Of a stretch of DNA of 64,000 bases, positions 31,533 to 41,266 are shown piece after piece; position 1 is the first letter of the stretch, and the number at the start of each line of letters is the position of its first letter. The DNA is taken from assembly GCF_000023925.1 (NCBI RefSeq), contig NC_013169.1, positions 744,001-808,000 of the forward strand, given 5' to 3'. Below the pieces are notes generated by a model that saw only the letters and a list, made by a program, of their open reading frames with translations, was not told the DNA's origin and made no database searches. The DNA comes from Kytococcus sedentarius DSM 20547. Lineage in GTDB: Bacteria > Actinomycetota > Actinomycetes > Actinomycetales > Dermatophilaceae. A program made the position numbers and the translations under genes.

Positions 31533-32639
31533 TCAGGCGCTGCGGCCGAGGTGGGGCCGGGCCGGTGAGCGCCCGGCCGTGAGCACCCACACCACGCCGG
31601 CGATGATGCCGGCGGGTACGTGCAGCACGTTGGTGAAGAGGCTGAACAGCAGCACCGCGGCCGAGGCCCCGGCGGGCGAGGCGCCGCCGGCCACGAGGAT
31701 CGCCAGCGCGCCGGCCTCGGTCACCCCCATCGACCCGGGGGTGATGGGGAACGCGGTCAGGAGTCGGCCCACGGCGTAGGCGGCGAAGGCCTGCACGGGG
31801 GAGATGTCGACGCCCATGTAGCGCAGGCACAGCCAGAAGACGAGGGCGTAGAAACCGAGGAAGCCGATCATCCCGAGGGTCATGGCCAGGCCCCCGGTGC
31901 GCACGGTGGTCGCGATGCGGGAGCGCAGGTCGAGCGCCACCTGGCGGAAGTCGGACCGGTCGACCTCGAACCAGCGGGTGAGGGGGGAGGCGAGCCAGCC
32001 GAGCGCGGAGCCGAGCCCGCCGGCCACGGTGCGGGAGGCCACTGCCAGGACGAAGAAGAGCAGCAGGGCCCCGCCGATGCCGCCGCCGAGGGTGAGCGAG
32101 AAGACGACCTCCCTCGGCAGGGTGCCCACCGCCTCGTAGAGCATCCAGGCCGCGGCGATGGCGGGCAGCGCCGCGCGCCCCAGGATGTTCCACACGCCGA
32201 TGACCGTCAGGGCCGAGGAGACGTCCTTGCGGTCGAAGCCCCAGCTGCGGAACATCGCGTAGGTGGCCCCCACCCCGACCGCGCCGCCGAGGGGGAAGGT
32301 GGTGGAGATCATCGTGCCCACCAGGTTGGAGATGACCGCCTGACCGGTGCGCAGCCCGCGGATGGAGCCGGTCATGACCAGGGTGTAGAAGAGCACGGCC
32401 ACGGACGTGAGACCGGTCAGCCAAGCGATGTCGGTGGCGGTCAGGCGGCGCAGCTGCCGGCCGATCTGGGCCCAGGTGGTGTCGGCGATCCACGGCAGGC
32501 CCCAGATGATGATGACCGCTGCCGCCGAGAGTCCGACGACGGCCGAGACGGCGCGGGCCGGGGAGAGCCCAGCGCCCTGCGGGTCGAGATCGCCGCTCAG
32601 CGACGTGGAACCGTGCGGGGTGGCGGGCTGGTCGGACAT
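31533..32639 (-). CDS. UPF0104 / lysylphosphatidylglycerol-synthase TM-type membrane protein
   Basis: This 368-aa protein has about eight TM helices and matches the flippase-like UPF0104 family (LPG synthase transmembrane region). Typical stretches are STTFPLGGAVGVGATYAMFRSWG and LTAFPITPGSMGVTEAGALAI. It lacks the GNAT-like aminoacyl-transfer domain of MprF, so a lipid transport or flipping role is more likely than lysinylation. ATG 32639 is preferred; a GTG lies immediately before it. Confidence 0.82.
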   Translation of the reverse strand: MSDQPATPHGSTSLSGDLDPQGAGLSPARAVSAVVGLSAAAVIIIWGLPWIADTTWAQIGRQLRRLTATDIAWLTGLTSVAVLFYTLVMTGSIRGLRTGQAVISNLVGTMISTTFPLGGAVGVGATYAMFRSWGFDRKDVSSALTVIGVWNILGRAALPAIAAAWMLYEAVGTLPREVVFSLTLGGGIGGALLLFFVLAVASRTVAGGLGSALGWLASPLTRWFEVDRSDFRQVALDLRSRIATTVRTGGLAMTLGMIGFLGFYALVFWLCLRYMGVDISPVQAFAAYAVGRLLTAFPITPGSMGVTEAGALAILVAGGASPAGASAAVLLFSLFTNVLHVPAGIIAGVVWVLTAGRSPARPHLGRSA

Positions 32640-32698
32640 CACGGCTCATCATCCCCCATCGGCCGTGGATCCGGGGGCGACCGTGGTGGGATGGGGGG

Positions 32699-33424
32699 AT
32701 GACCCAGAGCTACCACCGTCCTGATCCGACCGGGCCCATCCCGCTGTTCGTGCGGGTGGGGGAGCACGTCCTGGCGCTGGGGCACGGGGTGGACCCGACC
32801 TGGTTGGCCCGCGAGCTGGGGGCTACGGCCCGCGAGGGCGCCGTCCCGGTGGTGGACCACGGACCGGTGGACGAGGCGGGGGACCGGCCGCTGGTGCTCG
32901 ACTACGGCGACGGGTACGACCCGGCGGACCTCCCCCGTCCCGCGGCGCCGGGGATGGTGGTCGAGTCCGGCGCACCGCCGCGCCGCCAGCGGGTGGCCAC
33001 CCACGCGGTGGTGTTCGACCCGTCCGGTGAGCGGGTGCTGCTGACCGCGCTGTGGGACGACTTCACCGAGACCGAGTTCTGGAACTGGCCCGGCGGCGGG
33101 GTCGACCCGGGGGAGACCTTTGCCGAGGCGTTGGCCCGGGAGGTCTGGGAGGAGACCGGCCACGACCTGCTCGAGGCCGTGCCGCTGGCCGTGCGGTCGT
33201 GGACCGGGACGGGGCGGCGGTCCGACGGGGCGGAGGAGGACTTCCACGGCATCAGCCTCGTGTGGGCGGGCCGTGTGGCGACGGTCCACGAGCCGGTGGT
33301 CCACGACGTCGGCGGGTCGACCACCCGGGCAGCCTGGGTGCCGGTGTCCGATCCTCGGGTGAGTGCCAGCATCGAGCGCAACGCCGACGACCTGCGGCGC
33401 GCCCGGGCGGTGATGGGGGACTGA
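32699..33424 (+). CDS. NUDIX hydrolase
   Basis: This 241-aa protein contains a complete Nudix box, G-x5-E-x7-REVxEETG, in GGGVDPGETFAEALAREVWEETG at about residues 133-155. The approximately 95-residue N-terminal part is not recognised. Nudix enzymes hydrolyse nucleoside diphosphates linked to another group; the substrate is unknown. A G-rich stretch stands in for a ribosome-binding site before ATG 32699. Confidence 0.88.
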   Translation: MTQSYHRPDPTGPIPLFVRVGEHVLALGHGVDPTWLARELGATAREGAVPVVDHGPVDEAGDRPLVLDYGDGYDPADLPRPAAPGMVVESGAPPRRQRVATHAVVFDPSGERVLLTALWDDFTETEFWNWPGGGVDPGETFAEALAREVWEETGHDLLEAVPLAVRSWTGTGRRSDGAEEDFHGISLVWAGRVATVHEPVVHDVGGSTTRAAWVPVSDPRVSASIERNADDLRRARAVMGD

Positions 33425-33475
33425 CCCCCCGCCGGCGGGACGGGGAGCTGCGGGTGGGGACGCAGCGAGGAGGCG

Positions 33476-33508
33476 AACGGCCCGCCACCCAGGGGGTGAC
33501 GGGCCGTT
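33476..33508. terminator. Bidirectional terminator between convergent genes
   Basis: A 15-bp stem with one mismatch pairs 33476-33490 (AACGGCCCGCCACCC) with 33494-33508, with a 3-nt loop. T residues follow on the plus strand, and the arm begins AA, giving T on the minus strand. It separates the NUDIX gene from the convergent membrane-protein gene. Confidence 0.75.
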
Positions 33509-33543
33509 TGCGTGGCCGGGGGCCGCGTGCTGCGGGGTTCGGC

Positions 33544-33897
33544 TCAGAAGAGGTGCCAGAGGCTGGCGACCAGCACGTTCAGCACGGCCAGACCACCGGC
33601 GGAGTTGCGCAGGGAGGGGGCCTCCTCGCCACGACGCTCCTTGGCGGCGGCGGCCTCGACCAGGCCGGCGACGATCACGGCGATGACGAGCTTCACCCCC
33701 ACCTTCACGTGGTCGAGCTCCCCGTCGCCCATCTCGGCGACGCCCACCAGGAGCACACCGGTGAGCAGCTGGATGCGGGCACCCCACACCATCACCGTGT
33801 TCATGACGTTCGTGCGCAGGGAGACCAGCCAGCCACCGACCAAGGCGGCCATGCCCAGCAGGTGGATGACGGCGAGCAGTTCGTAGAGGGTGTCCAT
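33544..33897 (-). CDS. Small four-helix membrane protein, unknown function
   Basis: This 117-aa protein has about four TM helices (TLYELLAVIHLLGMAALVGG; RIQLLTGVLLVGV; VKLVIAVIVAGLVEAAAA; GGLAVLNVLVASLWHLF). I do not recognise a named family. ATG 33897 lies 7 nt after a -10-like TACGAT (33905-33910, minus strand) without a ribosome-binding site; ATGs one and two codons further upstream are possible. It is divergent from pcrA, whose own TACGAT lies only 31 bp away. Confidence 0.7.
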   Translation of the reverse strand: MDTLYELLAVIHLLGMAALVGGWLVSLRTNVMNTVMVWGARIQLLTGVLLVGVAEMGDGELDHVKVGVKLVIAVIVAGLVEAAAAKERRGEEAPSLRNSAGGLAVLNVLVASLWHLF

Positions 33898-33956
33898 GGG
33901 CATCATCGTAGGAGGGCGCCGATGCTGTCGGTGAGGGCCCCTACGATGTGGCCACC

Positions 33957-36443
33957 ATGAGCAATCCCTTCGCAGAACTCGACCTCTTCGGCCAGCCCGC
34001 GAACCCTCCGGCCGGGGTTCCGGGGGACGGCGCACCGGGGTCGGGTGTGGGGGCGGACGGGGTGCCCGACTGGGCGCGGGGGGACGGCCCGCCGCCCTCG
34101 ATGGGGACCGCCCGGCCCCAGCGGCGCCCCGCCCGGCCGACCCCGCCCACCGAGGAGGAGCTCCTGGAGGGCCTGAACCCGCCGCAGCGGGAGGCCGTCC
34201 TGCACGCGGGGTCCCCGCTGCTGATCATCGCCGGTGCCGGGTCGGGCAAGACGCGGGTGCTGACGCACCGCATCGCCCACCTCCTGCGCCACCGCGGGGT
34301 GCACCCGGGGCAGATCCTGGCCATCACCTTCACCAACAAGGCCGCAGCCGAGATGCGGGAGCGCGTCGAGGCGCTGGTGGGCCCGCCGGCCCGGGCGATG
34401 TGGGTCTCGACCTTCCACTCGGCCTGCGTGCGGATCCTGCGGCGCGAGGCCAAGACGGTCGGGCTGCGCTCCACCTTCTCGATCTACGACGCGGCCGACA
34501 GCCAGCGGTTGATCAGCCTGGTGCTGCGCGAGCTCGACCTCGACCCCAAGCGCTTTCCGCCGGGCGCGGTCTCGCACCGCATCTCCGGGGCCAAGAACGA
34601 GTTGCTGGACGCGGAGGCCTTCGCGAACGCGGTGAACGAGAACAACCCGTACGACCGGGCCATCGCCGAGGTCTACACCCGGTACTCGCAGCGCCTGCGC
34701 GAGGCCAACGCGCTGGATTTCGACGACCTCATCATGATGACGGTCAACATCCTGCAGGCCTTCCCCGCGGTCGCCGAGCACTACCGGCGCCGGTTCCGCC
34801 ACATCCTGGTGGACGAGTACCAGGACACCAACCACGCCCAGTACGTCCTGGTGCGCGAGCTCACGGGCGGTGCGGGCTCGACCGGCGGGGTGGAGCCCGG
34901 GCAGCAGCCCGCCGAGCACCAGGTGCCGCCGGCCGAGCTGTGCGTGGTCGGTGACGCCGACCAGTCCATCTACGCCTTCCGGGGCGCCACCATCCGCAAC
35001 ATCGTGGAGTTCGAGACCGACTACCCCGAGGCGCGGACCATCCTGCTGGAGCAGAACTACCGCTCCACCCAGACCATCCTCACGGCGGCGAACACGCTCA
35101 TCGGCCGCAACGAGCGGCGGCGCGCCAAGAACCTGTGGTCCGAGGCCGGGGACGGCGACCGGATCGTCGGCTACGTGGCGGACAACGAGCACGACGAGGC
35201 CAGCTTCGTGGCCGAGCGGATCGACCAGCTGGTCGACCGCGGGGAGGCCGTCCCCGGGGACGTCGCGGTCTTCTACCGCACCAATGCGCAGTCGCGCGCG
35301 CTGGAGGAGGTCTTCGTGCGGGTGGGCCTGCCCTACCGTGTGGTGGGCGGTACCCGCTTCTACGAGCGCCGCGAGATCAAGGACGCGTTGGCCTATCTGC
35401 GGGTCCTGGTCAACCCGACGGACACGGTGAACCTGCGCCGCATCCTCAACGTCCCCAAGCGCGGCATCGGGGACCGGGCCGAGGGCGCCCTGGTGGCGCT
35501 GGCCGAGCGGGAGCGCATCCCCTTCGTCGCGGCGCTGGGCCGCGCCGAGGACGCGCCTGGTCTGGCCACCCGGTCGCTCAAGGCAGTCCAGTCCTTCGCC
35601 TCGCTGTTGGAGGCGCTGCGCACGGTGGCCGAGGCCGGGGGCGGCGTGGCCGACGTGCTGGAGGCCGTGCTGGAGCAGACCGGGTACGCCCAGCAGCTGC
35701 GTGACTCCGACGACCCGCAGGACGAGAGCCGGTTGGAGAACCTCGCCGAGCTGGTGTCCGTCGCCCGCGAGTTCGACGAGGCGGCCGCCGACCCGGACAG
35801 CCCGACCGCCGGTGAGGTGGGGGGCGCAGCGCACCTGGCGGCCTTCCTGGAACAGGTCTCCCTCGTTGCGGACACCGATGCGGGGGCGGACGAGGACTCC
35901 GAGCAGGGCGTCGTGACGCTGATGACCCTGCACAGCGCCAAGGGCCTGGAGTTCCCGGTGGTCTTCCTGACCGGCCTGGAGGACGGCACCTTCCCGCACA
36001 TGCGCTCCCTCAACGACCCCGACGAGCTCGAGGAGGAGCGGCGCCTGGCCTACGTGGGCATCACCCGCGCCCGCGAGCGGCTGCACCTGTCGCGGGCGAG
36101 CGTCCGCTCGGCCTACGGCTCCCCGCAGTACAACCCGCCGTCCCGCTTCCTGGGCGAGCTCCCCGAGCACCTGCTGCACTGGGAGCGCGAGGGCGCCGTG
36201 GGTGCCCATGCCCCGACCAGCCAGCCCGCCGTCGCGCGGCTGGCCGGCCGCATCGCCCCCGAGCGCACGCGCACCGTGGTCCAGCTGGAGGCCGGCGACC
36301 GGGTGACGCACGACTCCTTCGGACTGGGCACCGTGGTCCGGGTGGAGGGCGTCGGGGACAAGGCGATGGCGCACGTCGACTTCGGCGGGGACCTGGGCAC
36401 CAAGCGCCTGTTGCTGCGCTACGCCCCGGTGGAGAAGCTCTGA
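33957..36443 (+). CDS. pcrA: ATP-dependent DNA helicase PcrA/UvrD
   Basis: This 828-aa superfamily 1A helicase unwinds DNA 3'-5' in repair and replication restart. Walker A is AGAGSGKTRVLTHRIAHLL near residue 90. Motif II is VDEYQDTNHAQY, motif III GDADQSIYAFRGA, motif IV LEQNYRST and motif V VTLMTLHSAKGLEFPVVFLTG. Motif VI is RRLAYVGITRARERL. The C-terminus has the tudor-like DRVTHDSFGLGTVV domain that binds RNA polymerase in PcrA. ATG 33957 follows TACGAT (33942-33947); a GTG three codons earlier is in frame but abuts the -10 box. Confidence 0.96.
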   Translation: MSNPFAELDLFGQPANPPAGVPGDGAPGSGVGADGVPDWARGDGPPPSMGTARPQRRPARPTPPTEEELLEGLNPPQREAVLHAGSPLLIIAGAGSGKTRVLTHRIAHLLRHRGVHPGQILAITFTNKAAAEMRERVEALVGPPARAMWVSTFHSACVRILRREAKTVGLRSTFSIYDAADSQRLISLVLRELDLDPKRFPPGAVSHRISGAKNELLDAEAFANAVNENNPYDRAIAEVYTRYSQRLREANALDFDDLIMMTVNILQAFPAVAEHYRRRFRHILVDEYQDTNHAQYVLVRELTGGAGSTGGVEPGQQPAEHQVPPAELCVVGDADQSIYAFRGATIRNIVEFETDYPEARTILLEQNYRSTQTILTAANTLIGRNERRRAKNLWSEAGDGDRIVGYVADNEHDEASFVAERIDQLVDRGEAVPGDVAVFYRTNAQSRALEEVFVRVGLPYRVVGGTRFYERREIKDALAYLRVLVNPTDTVNLRRILNVPKRGIGDRAEGALVALAERERIPFVAALGRAEDAPGLATRSLKAVQSFASLLEALRTVAEAGGGVADVLEAVLEQTGYAQQLRDSDDPQDESRLENLAELVSVAREFDEAAADPDSPTAGEVGGAAHLAAFLEQVSLVADTDAGADEDSEQGVVTLMTLHSAKGLEFPVVFLTGLEDGTFPHMRSLNDPDELEEERRLAYVGITRARERLHLSRASVRSAYGSPQYNPPSRFLGELPEHLLHWEREGAVGAHAPTSQPAVARLAGRIAPERTRTVVQLEAGDRVTHDSFGLGTVVRVEGVGDKAMAHVDFGGDLGTKRLLLRYAPVEKL

Positions 36444-36521
36444 GCCACCGCCACCCGCGGGGCCGCCGAGAGCCCTCCTCACGCCCGGGCGGGCCGTGCG
36501 GGTGGTGGAAGCGCCCACGGC

Positions 36522-36537
36522 ACCGACTAGAGTCGGT
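36522..36537. promoter_or_regulatory. Palindrome overlapping a -10 box upstream of sucCD
   Basis: ACCGACT-AG-AGTCGGT is a perfect 7-2-7 inverted repeat 65 bp before sucC. It contains TAGAGT (36528-36533), a plausible -10 hexamer. This is the expected place for a repressor site. The binding protein is unknown. Confidence 0.4.
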
Positions 36538-36601
36538 GGAGGCCGACCCGTGTGTCGCGGGCCGGCAACAACAGTCGAAATCGTGAGGACGGTGTCAACT
36601 C

Positions 36602-37786
36602 GTGGATCTCTTCGAGTACCAGGCCCGTGACATGTTCGAGAAGCACGGGGTTCCGGTGCTGGCCGGTGAGGTCGCCACCACCCCCGAAGAGGCTCGAGCT
36701 GCCGCGGAGCGAATCGGACAGAAGTCCGGTGGTGTCGTGGTCGTCAAGGCCCAGGTCAAGACCGGTGGGCGTGGCAAGGCCGGCGGTGTGAAGGTCGTGA
36801 AGTCCCCCGAGGAGGCGCAGGAGGCCGCTGAGGCCATCCTCGGCATGGACATCAAGGGCCACACCGTGCACACGGTGATGATCGCCCAGGGCGCCAAGAT
36901 CGCCGAGGAGTACTACTTCTCCATCCTGCTGGACCGCACCAACCGCTCCTACCTGGCCATGTGCTCGAAGGAGGGCGGCGTCGAGATCGAGCAGCTCGCC
37001 GTCGAGCGCCCGGAGGCGCTGGCCCGCATCGAGATCGACCCGTCGGTCGGTCTGGATGACGCGAAGGCCGCCGAGATCGTCGAGGCCGCCGGGTTCACCG
37101 ACAGCAAGGACGAGCTCGCCAAGACCTTCAAGACCCTGTACACGGTCTACACCGAGGAGGACGCCTCGCTGGTCGAGGTGAACCCGCTGGTGAAGACCGA
37201 GGACGGCGAGATCATCGCGCTGGACGGCAAGGTCACGCTGGACGAGAACTCCGACTTCCGTCAGCCGCACCACGCGGACCTGGAGGACAAGGAGGCCGCG
37301 GACCCGCTGGAGGCCAAGGCCAAGGCCAAGGGCCTCAACTACGTGAAGCTCGACGGCAACGTCGGCATCATCGGCAACGGCGCCGGCCTCGTGATGTCCA
37401 CCCTGGACGTCGTGGCCTACGCCGGCGAGGACAAGACCGGTGGCAAGGCCAAGCCGGCCAACTTCCTGGACATCGGTGGCGGCGCCTCGGCGCAGGTCAT
37501 GGCCGACGGCCTCGACGTGATCCTCGGCGACGAGCAGGTCAAGAGCGTCTTCGTGAACGTCTTCGGCGGCATCACCGCCTGCGACGCCGTGGCCAACGGC
37601 ATCGTGCAGGCGCTCGAGATGCTGGGTGACGACGCCACCAAGCCGCTGGTCGTGCGCCTGGACGGCAACAACGTCGAGGAGGGTCGCAAGATCCTCGCCG
37701 ACGCCAACCACCCGCTGGTGAGCATTGCCGACACGATGGACGGCGGCGCCGAGAAGGCGGCCGAGCTGGCCGCGAAGGAGAACTGA
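36602..37786 (+). CDS. sucC: Succinyl-CoA synthetase, beta subunit
   Basis: The 394-aa ATP-grasp subunit pairs with SucD to convert succinyl-CoA to succinate with nucleoside triphosphate formation in the TCA cycle. It begins [22 protein letters not shown], has [19 protein letters not shown] in the nucleotide site, LVEVNPLV near residue 195, and [19 protein letters not shown] near the C-terminus. Start GTG 36602; sucD begins 2 nt after the stop. Confidence 0.97.
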   Translation: MDLFEYQARDMFEKHGVPVLAGEVATTPEEARAAAERIGQKSGGVVVVKAQVKTGGRGKAGGVKVVKSPEEAQEAAEAILGMDIKGHTVHTVMIAQGAKIAEEYYFSILLDRTNRSYLAMCSKEGGVEIEQLAVERPEALARIEIDPSVGLDDAKAAEIVEAAGFTDSKDELAKTFKTLYTVYTEEDASLVEVNPLVKTEDGEIIALDGKVTLDENSDFRQPHHADLEDKEAADPLEAKAKAKGLNYVKLDGNVGIIGNGAGLVMSTLDVVAYAGEDKTGGKAKPANFLDIGGGASAQVMADGLDVILGDEQVKSVFVNVFGGITACDAVANGIVQALEMLGDDATKPLVVRLDGNNVEEGRKILADANHPLVSIADTMDGGAEKAAELAAKEN

Positions 37787-37788
37787 GC

Positions 37789-38682
37789 ATGGCGATCTTC
37801 CTGAACAACGACTCCAAGGTCATCGTCCAGGGCATGACCGGCTCCGAGGGCATGAAGCACACCCAGCGCATGCTCACCTCGGGGACCAACGTCGTAGGCG
37901 GCGTGAACCCGAAGAAGGCCGGCACCGAGGTCGAGTTCGAGGGCGGCACCTCCGTGCCGGTGTTCGGCTCGGTCAAGGAGGCCATGGAGGCCACCGGCGC
38001 GAACGTGTCCGTGCTCTTCGTGCCCCCGAAGTTCTCCAAGGACGCCGTCCTGGAGGCCGTCGAGGCCGAGATCGAGCTGGCTGTCGTCATCACCGAGGGC
38101 ATCCCGGTGCAGGACTCCGCCGAGTTCTGGGCCGAGGCCAAGAAGGCCGGCAAGACCCGCATCATCGGCCCGAACTGCCCCGGCATCATCAGCCCCGGCC
38201 AGTCCAACGCCGGCATCATCCCGGCCAACATCGCCGAGGGTGGCCGCATCGGCCTGGTGTCCAAGTCGGGCACGCTGACCTACCAGATGATGTACGAGCT
38301 GCGGGACTTCGGCTTCTCGACGGCCATCGGCATCGGCGGTGACCCGATCGTGGGCACCACGCACATCGACGCGCTGGAGGCCTTCCAGAACGACGACGAG
38401 ACCGACGCCATCGTGATGATCGGCGAGATCGGTGGCGACGCCGAGGAGCGCGCCGCCGACTACATCAAGGAGCACGTCACCAAGCCGGTCGTCGGCTACG
38501 TGGCCGGCTTCACCGCCCCGGAGGGCAAGACCATGGGCCACGCCGGCGCCATCGTCTCGGGTTCCTCCGGCACCGCGGAGGCGAAGAAGGAGGCCCTCGA
38601 GGCCGTGGGCGTGAAGGTCGGCAAGACGCCGTCCCAGACCGCCGACCTGATGCGCGAGATCATGAAGGGCCTGCAGGGCTGA
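37789..38682 (+). CDS. sucD: Succinyl-CoA synthetase, alpha subunit
   Basis: The 297-aa CoA-binding subunit carries the phosphorylated histidine in [12 protein letters not shown] near residue 245. Other marks are [19 protein letters not shown] at the start and [14 protein letters not shown] near residue 125. It is translated together with sucC from one mRNA; a terminator hairpin follows the stop. Confidence 0.97.
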   Translation: MAIFLNNDSKVIVQGMTGSEGMKHTQRMLTSGTNVVGGVNPKKAGTEVEFEGGTSVPVFGSVKEAMEATGANVSVLFVPPKFSKDAVLEAVEAEIELAVVITEGIPVQDSAEFWAEAKKAGKTRIIGPNCPGIISPGQSNAGIIPANIAEGGRIGLVSKSGTLTYQMMYELRDFGFSTAIGIGGDPIVGTTHIDALEAFQNDDETDAIVMIGEIGGDAEERAADYIKEHVTKPVVGYVAGFTAPEGKTMGHAGAIVSGSSGTAEAKKEALEAVGVKVGKTPSQTADLMREIMKGLQG

Positions 38683-38697
38683 GACGCCCGCACCCCA

Positions 38698-38735
38698 CGC
38701 AGCGGCCCGTCCCCTCCCGGGGGCGGGCCGCTGCG
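38698..38735 (+). terminator. sucCD terminator
   Basis: A 12-bp perfect stem (CGCAGCGGCCCG at 38698-38709 with 38724-38735), extended by C/G pairs in the loop, lies 16 bp after sucD. There is no T-run, as is common in high-GC genomes. Confidence 0.75.
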
Positions 38736-38812
38736 CCGTGTGGGGCCCCCTCGATGGGGTGACGCCCCGCCCGCGGCGGTGGCACCGGGCTGCCCGGGCA
38801 TAGGTTGGGCCG

Positions 38813-39964
38813 ATGAGCACGCACCCGGGCCCCCTGCACACCACCGGAGCGGTCCTGCGCACGCTGCAGGCCGAGGCCCCCTACGCGCAGTCGGCACCCC
38901 TGGAGGTGCGGCGCCTCGACCTGGACCCGCCCGGCGAGCGGGAGATCCTGGTGCGAATCGAGGCCGCCAGCGTGTGCCACTCCGACCTCTCGGTGGTCCA
39001 GGGGAGGCGTCCGCGCCCGCTGCCCATGCTGCTGGGGCACGAGTCCGCCGGCATCGTCGAGGCGGTCGGTCCCGGGGTGTCGACCGTCGGGCGGGGCGAC
39101 CGGGTGGTCATGACCTTCCTGCCGCGGTGCGGCGCGTGCGAGGCCTGCGACACCGAGGGCCGGCTGCCCTGCACCCCCGGATCGGCGGCCAACGAGCGTG
39201 GTGATCTGCTGGGCGGTGGGCGCCGGCTGCACGCGGACGGGGAGTCGGTGGCGCACCACCTGGGTGTCTCGGGCTTCGCCACCCACGCCGTCGTCGACGA
39301 GCGCTCGGTCGTGCCGGTGGAGGCCGACGTGCCGGCCGATGTGGCTGCCGTGCTGGGCTGCGCGGTCCTCACCGGTGGGGGAGCGGTGATGAACGTGGTG
39401 GAGCTTCGTCGCAGCAGCACCATCGTGGTCGTCGGGCTGGGTGGGGTGGGCATGGCCGCCGTCCTGGTCGCGCGTGCGCTGGGCCACGAGGTGGTGGGTG
39501 TCGACGGCATCGCGAGCAAGCGTGAGCTGGCTCGCGAGCTCGGTGCGGCCCGGGCCTGGTCGCCTCAGGAGGCCACCGAGCAGGAGGTCCGCGGCCACCT
39601 GGTGGTGGACGCCACCGGCAACCCCCGCGGCTTCGAGACCGCCGTGGCCCTGACCGCACCCGGTGGCACCACCGTCACCGTCGGCCTGCCCCCGGCCGAT
39701 GCCGAGAGCACCCTGCGGCCGCTGGCCCTGGTCGCGCAGGCCCGCACCATCACCGGCAGCTACCTCGGCTCGGCGGTCCCGCGTCGTGACATCCCCCGGT
39801 TCGTCGACCTGTGGCGCCAGGGCAGGCTGCCGATCGAGCGCCTCATCAGCTCCCACATCGGGCTCGAGGAGATCAACCGCGCCATGGACCGCCTCGAGGC
39901 CGGTGACGAGCTGCGGCAGGTGATCCTCCTGACCGACGCCCCGGGCGAGGCTGCACCCGCCTGA
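38813..39964 (+). CDS. Zinc-dependent alcohol dehydrogenase (MDR family)
   Basis: This 383-aa medium-chain dehydrogenase has the catalytic zinc ligands Cys in VCHSDLSV and His-Glu in LLGHESAGIVEAVG. The structural zinc site is four cysteines in CGACEACDTEGRLPC. NAD(P) binds at VVGLGGVGMAAVLVARALG. It resembles class III-type and mycobacterial AdhD-like enzymes; substrate unknown. TAGGTT (38801-38806) lies 6 nt before ATG 38813, suggesting a leaderless transcript. It separates sucCD from DUF6350, which are usually adjacent. Confidence 0.9.
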   Translation: MSTHPGPLHTTGAVLRTLQAEAPYAQSAPLEVRRLDLDPPGEREILVRIEAASVCHSDLSVVQGRRPRPLPMLLGHESAGIVEAVGPGVSTVGRGDRVVMTFLPRCGACEACDTEGRLPCTPGSAANERGDLLGGGRRLHADGESVAHHLGVSGFATHAVVDERSVVPVEADVPADVAAVLGCAVLTGGGAVMNVVELRRSSTIVVVGLGGVGMAAVLVARALGHEVVGVDGIASKRELARELGAARAWSPQEATEQEVRGHLVVDATGNPRGFETAVALTAPGGTTVTVGLPPADAESTLRPLALVAQARTITGSYLGSAVPRRDIPRFVDLWRQGRLPIERLISSHIGLEEINRAMDRLEAGDELRQVILLTDAPGEAAPA

Positions 39965-39991
39965 CCCCCGGAGGCGGGATGATGGACCGCG

Positions 39992-41266
39992 ATGCCGACC
40001 TCCTCCACCACCGTGCGCACCCCCGCTCGTGACCGCACCCCTGCCCGGGCCCCTGCGGGGCGGTCGTGGGGTGCCTCGGCCCTCACGGCCGGGGCCGGCT
40101 GGGGTGTGCTGGCCACCTTGGTGGCCCACGCGCTGCTGGCCGGGCTGGCCTTCGCGGCCTGGGTCAGCGCCCCGTCACCGACGCTCTCGGCGGCCCAGGC
40201 CGGCCGGGAGGGCGTCCGCCTGACCCAGCTCGCCCAGGGTGCCCGCCTCGAGCTGGGCGACCCCTTGGCGGTGGCCGGGGAGGTCACGCGGTGGAGCCTG
40301 GTGGGGGGGCCGACCCTGGTGACCCTGGCGTGGTCCGCCGCCCTCTTCTGGGCGCTGCGACGTTTGGTGCGCGGCCTCTTCATGGACCCCGACCTGCCCG
40401 GCAGCGTGCCGGCAGCGGCCGTAGGTGGCGGCGTCGCCGGCGCCGTGGCGACCAGCCTGGCCCTCGGTCTGGCCGTGGGTGCCCTGCCGGAGGGCGGTGG
40501 CTTCGTCCGGTGGGTGGTGCTGATGACCTGCACGGCGGCCCTGGCATGCGCGCTGGGGGCCCTTGCCGGTGCCCCGCCGCGGCGGGTCGACGGGTGGTTC
40601 TCCGACTGGCCCGGTCACGCCGGCGAGGTGCTGCAGGATGCGGTCGGCCCGGCGCTGCGTGCCGCGGCGGCCCTCGCCGTCGCGGGACTGGTGGGGGTCG
40701 TGGCGGTGGTCGCGCTCGGGTTCGACCAGGTGGTGGCGGTGCACCGGGCCCTCGCCCCGGGGAGCCTCGGTTCGGTGGTGCTCGTCCTGGCCCAGCTGGG
40801 GTGGCTCCCCACCCTCGTGGTGTGGGCGGTCGCCTGGGGCAGTGGCGCGGGCCTGGCCGTGGGCGATGCCGGGGCCTCCCCGCACCAGGTTCCCGAGGTC
40901 ACCCTCCCGGCCGTCCCCGTGCTGGGCGCCGTGCCCGATGCGGGACCCCTCCCGCCGGCGTGGTGGCTGGTGCTCCTGGTCGGGGTTGGGGTGGGTGCGC
41001 TGCTGCCGGGGGCCGTGCGGGGCCGGTTGGCCGAGTTCGTGGAGGTCGCGTCCTGGACCGACGTGGTCTGGCGTTGCCTGGCGGCCAGCGCGTTGGTGGG
41101 CGCCGCCGTCTGGTTCCTGGGCCACCACGCCACGACGGGGGTGGCGCCCGGGCCGCTGGCGGCCGTGGGGCCCAGCCCCTGGTCGGGGCCGGCCGTGGCG
41201 GGTCAGCTGGCGCTCGGGGCCGGTCTGCGGCTGGGGGTGGAGCGGCTGCTCAGCCGCCCTGCGTGA
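39992..41266 (+). CDS. DUF6350 polytopic membrane protein
   Basis: This 424-aa protein has about ten hydrophobic segments after a basic N-terminus (about residues 1-30) and matches DUF6350, a family of unknown function found beside purN/purH in actinobacteria. A -10-like GATGAT (39978-39983) lies 8 nt before ATG 39992. The last 17 bp overlap the 3' end of the convergent gene on the minus strand. Confidence 0.78.
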   Translation: MPTSSTTVRTPARDRTPARAPAGRSWGASALTAGAGWGVLATLVAHALLAGLAFAAWVSAPSPTLSAAQAGREGVRLTQLAQGARLELGDPLAVAGEVTRWSLVGGPTLVTLAWSAALFWALRRLVRGLFMDPDLPGSVPAAAVGGGVAGAVATSLALGLAVGALPEGGGFVRWVVLMTCTAALACALGALAGAPPRRVDGWFSDWPGHAGEVLQDAVGPALRAAAALAVAGLVGVVAVVALGFDQVVAVHRALAPGSLGSVVLVLAQLGWLPTLVVWAVAWGSGAGLAVGDAGASPHQVPEVTLPAVPVLGAVPDAGPLPPAWWLVLLVGVGVGALLPGAVRGRLAEFVEVASWTDVVWRCLAASALVGAAVWFLGHHATTGVAPGPLAAVGPSPWSGPAVAGQLALGAGLRLGVERLLSRPA

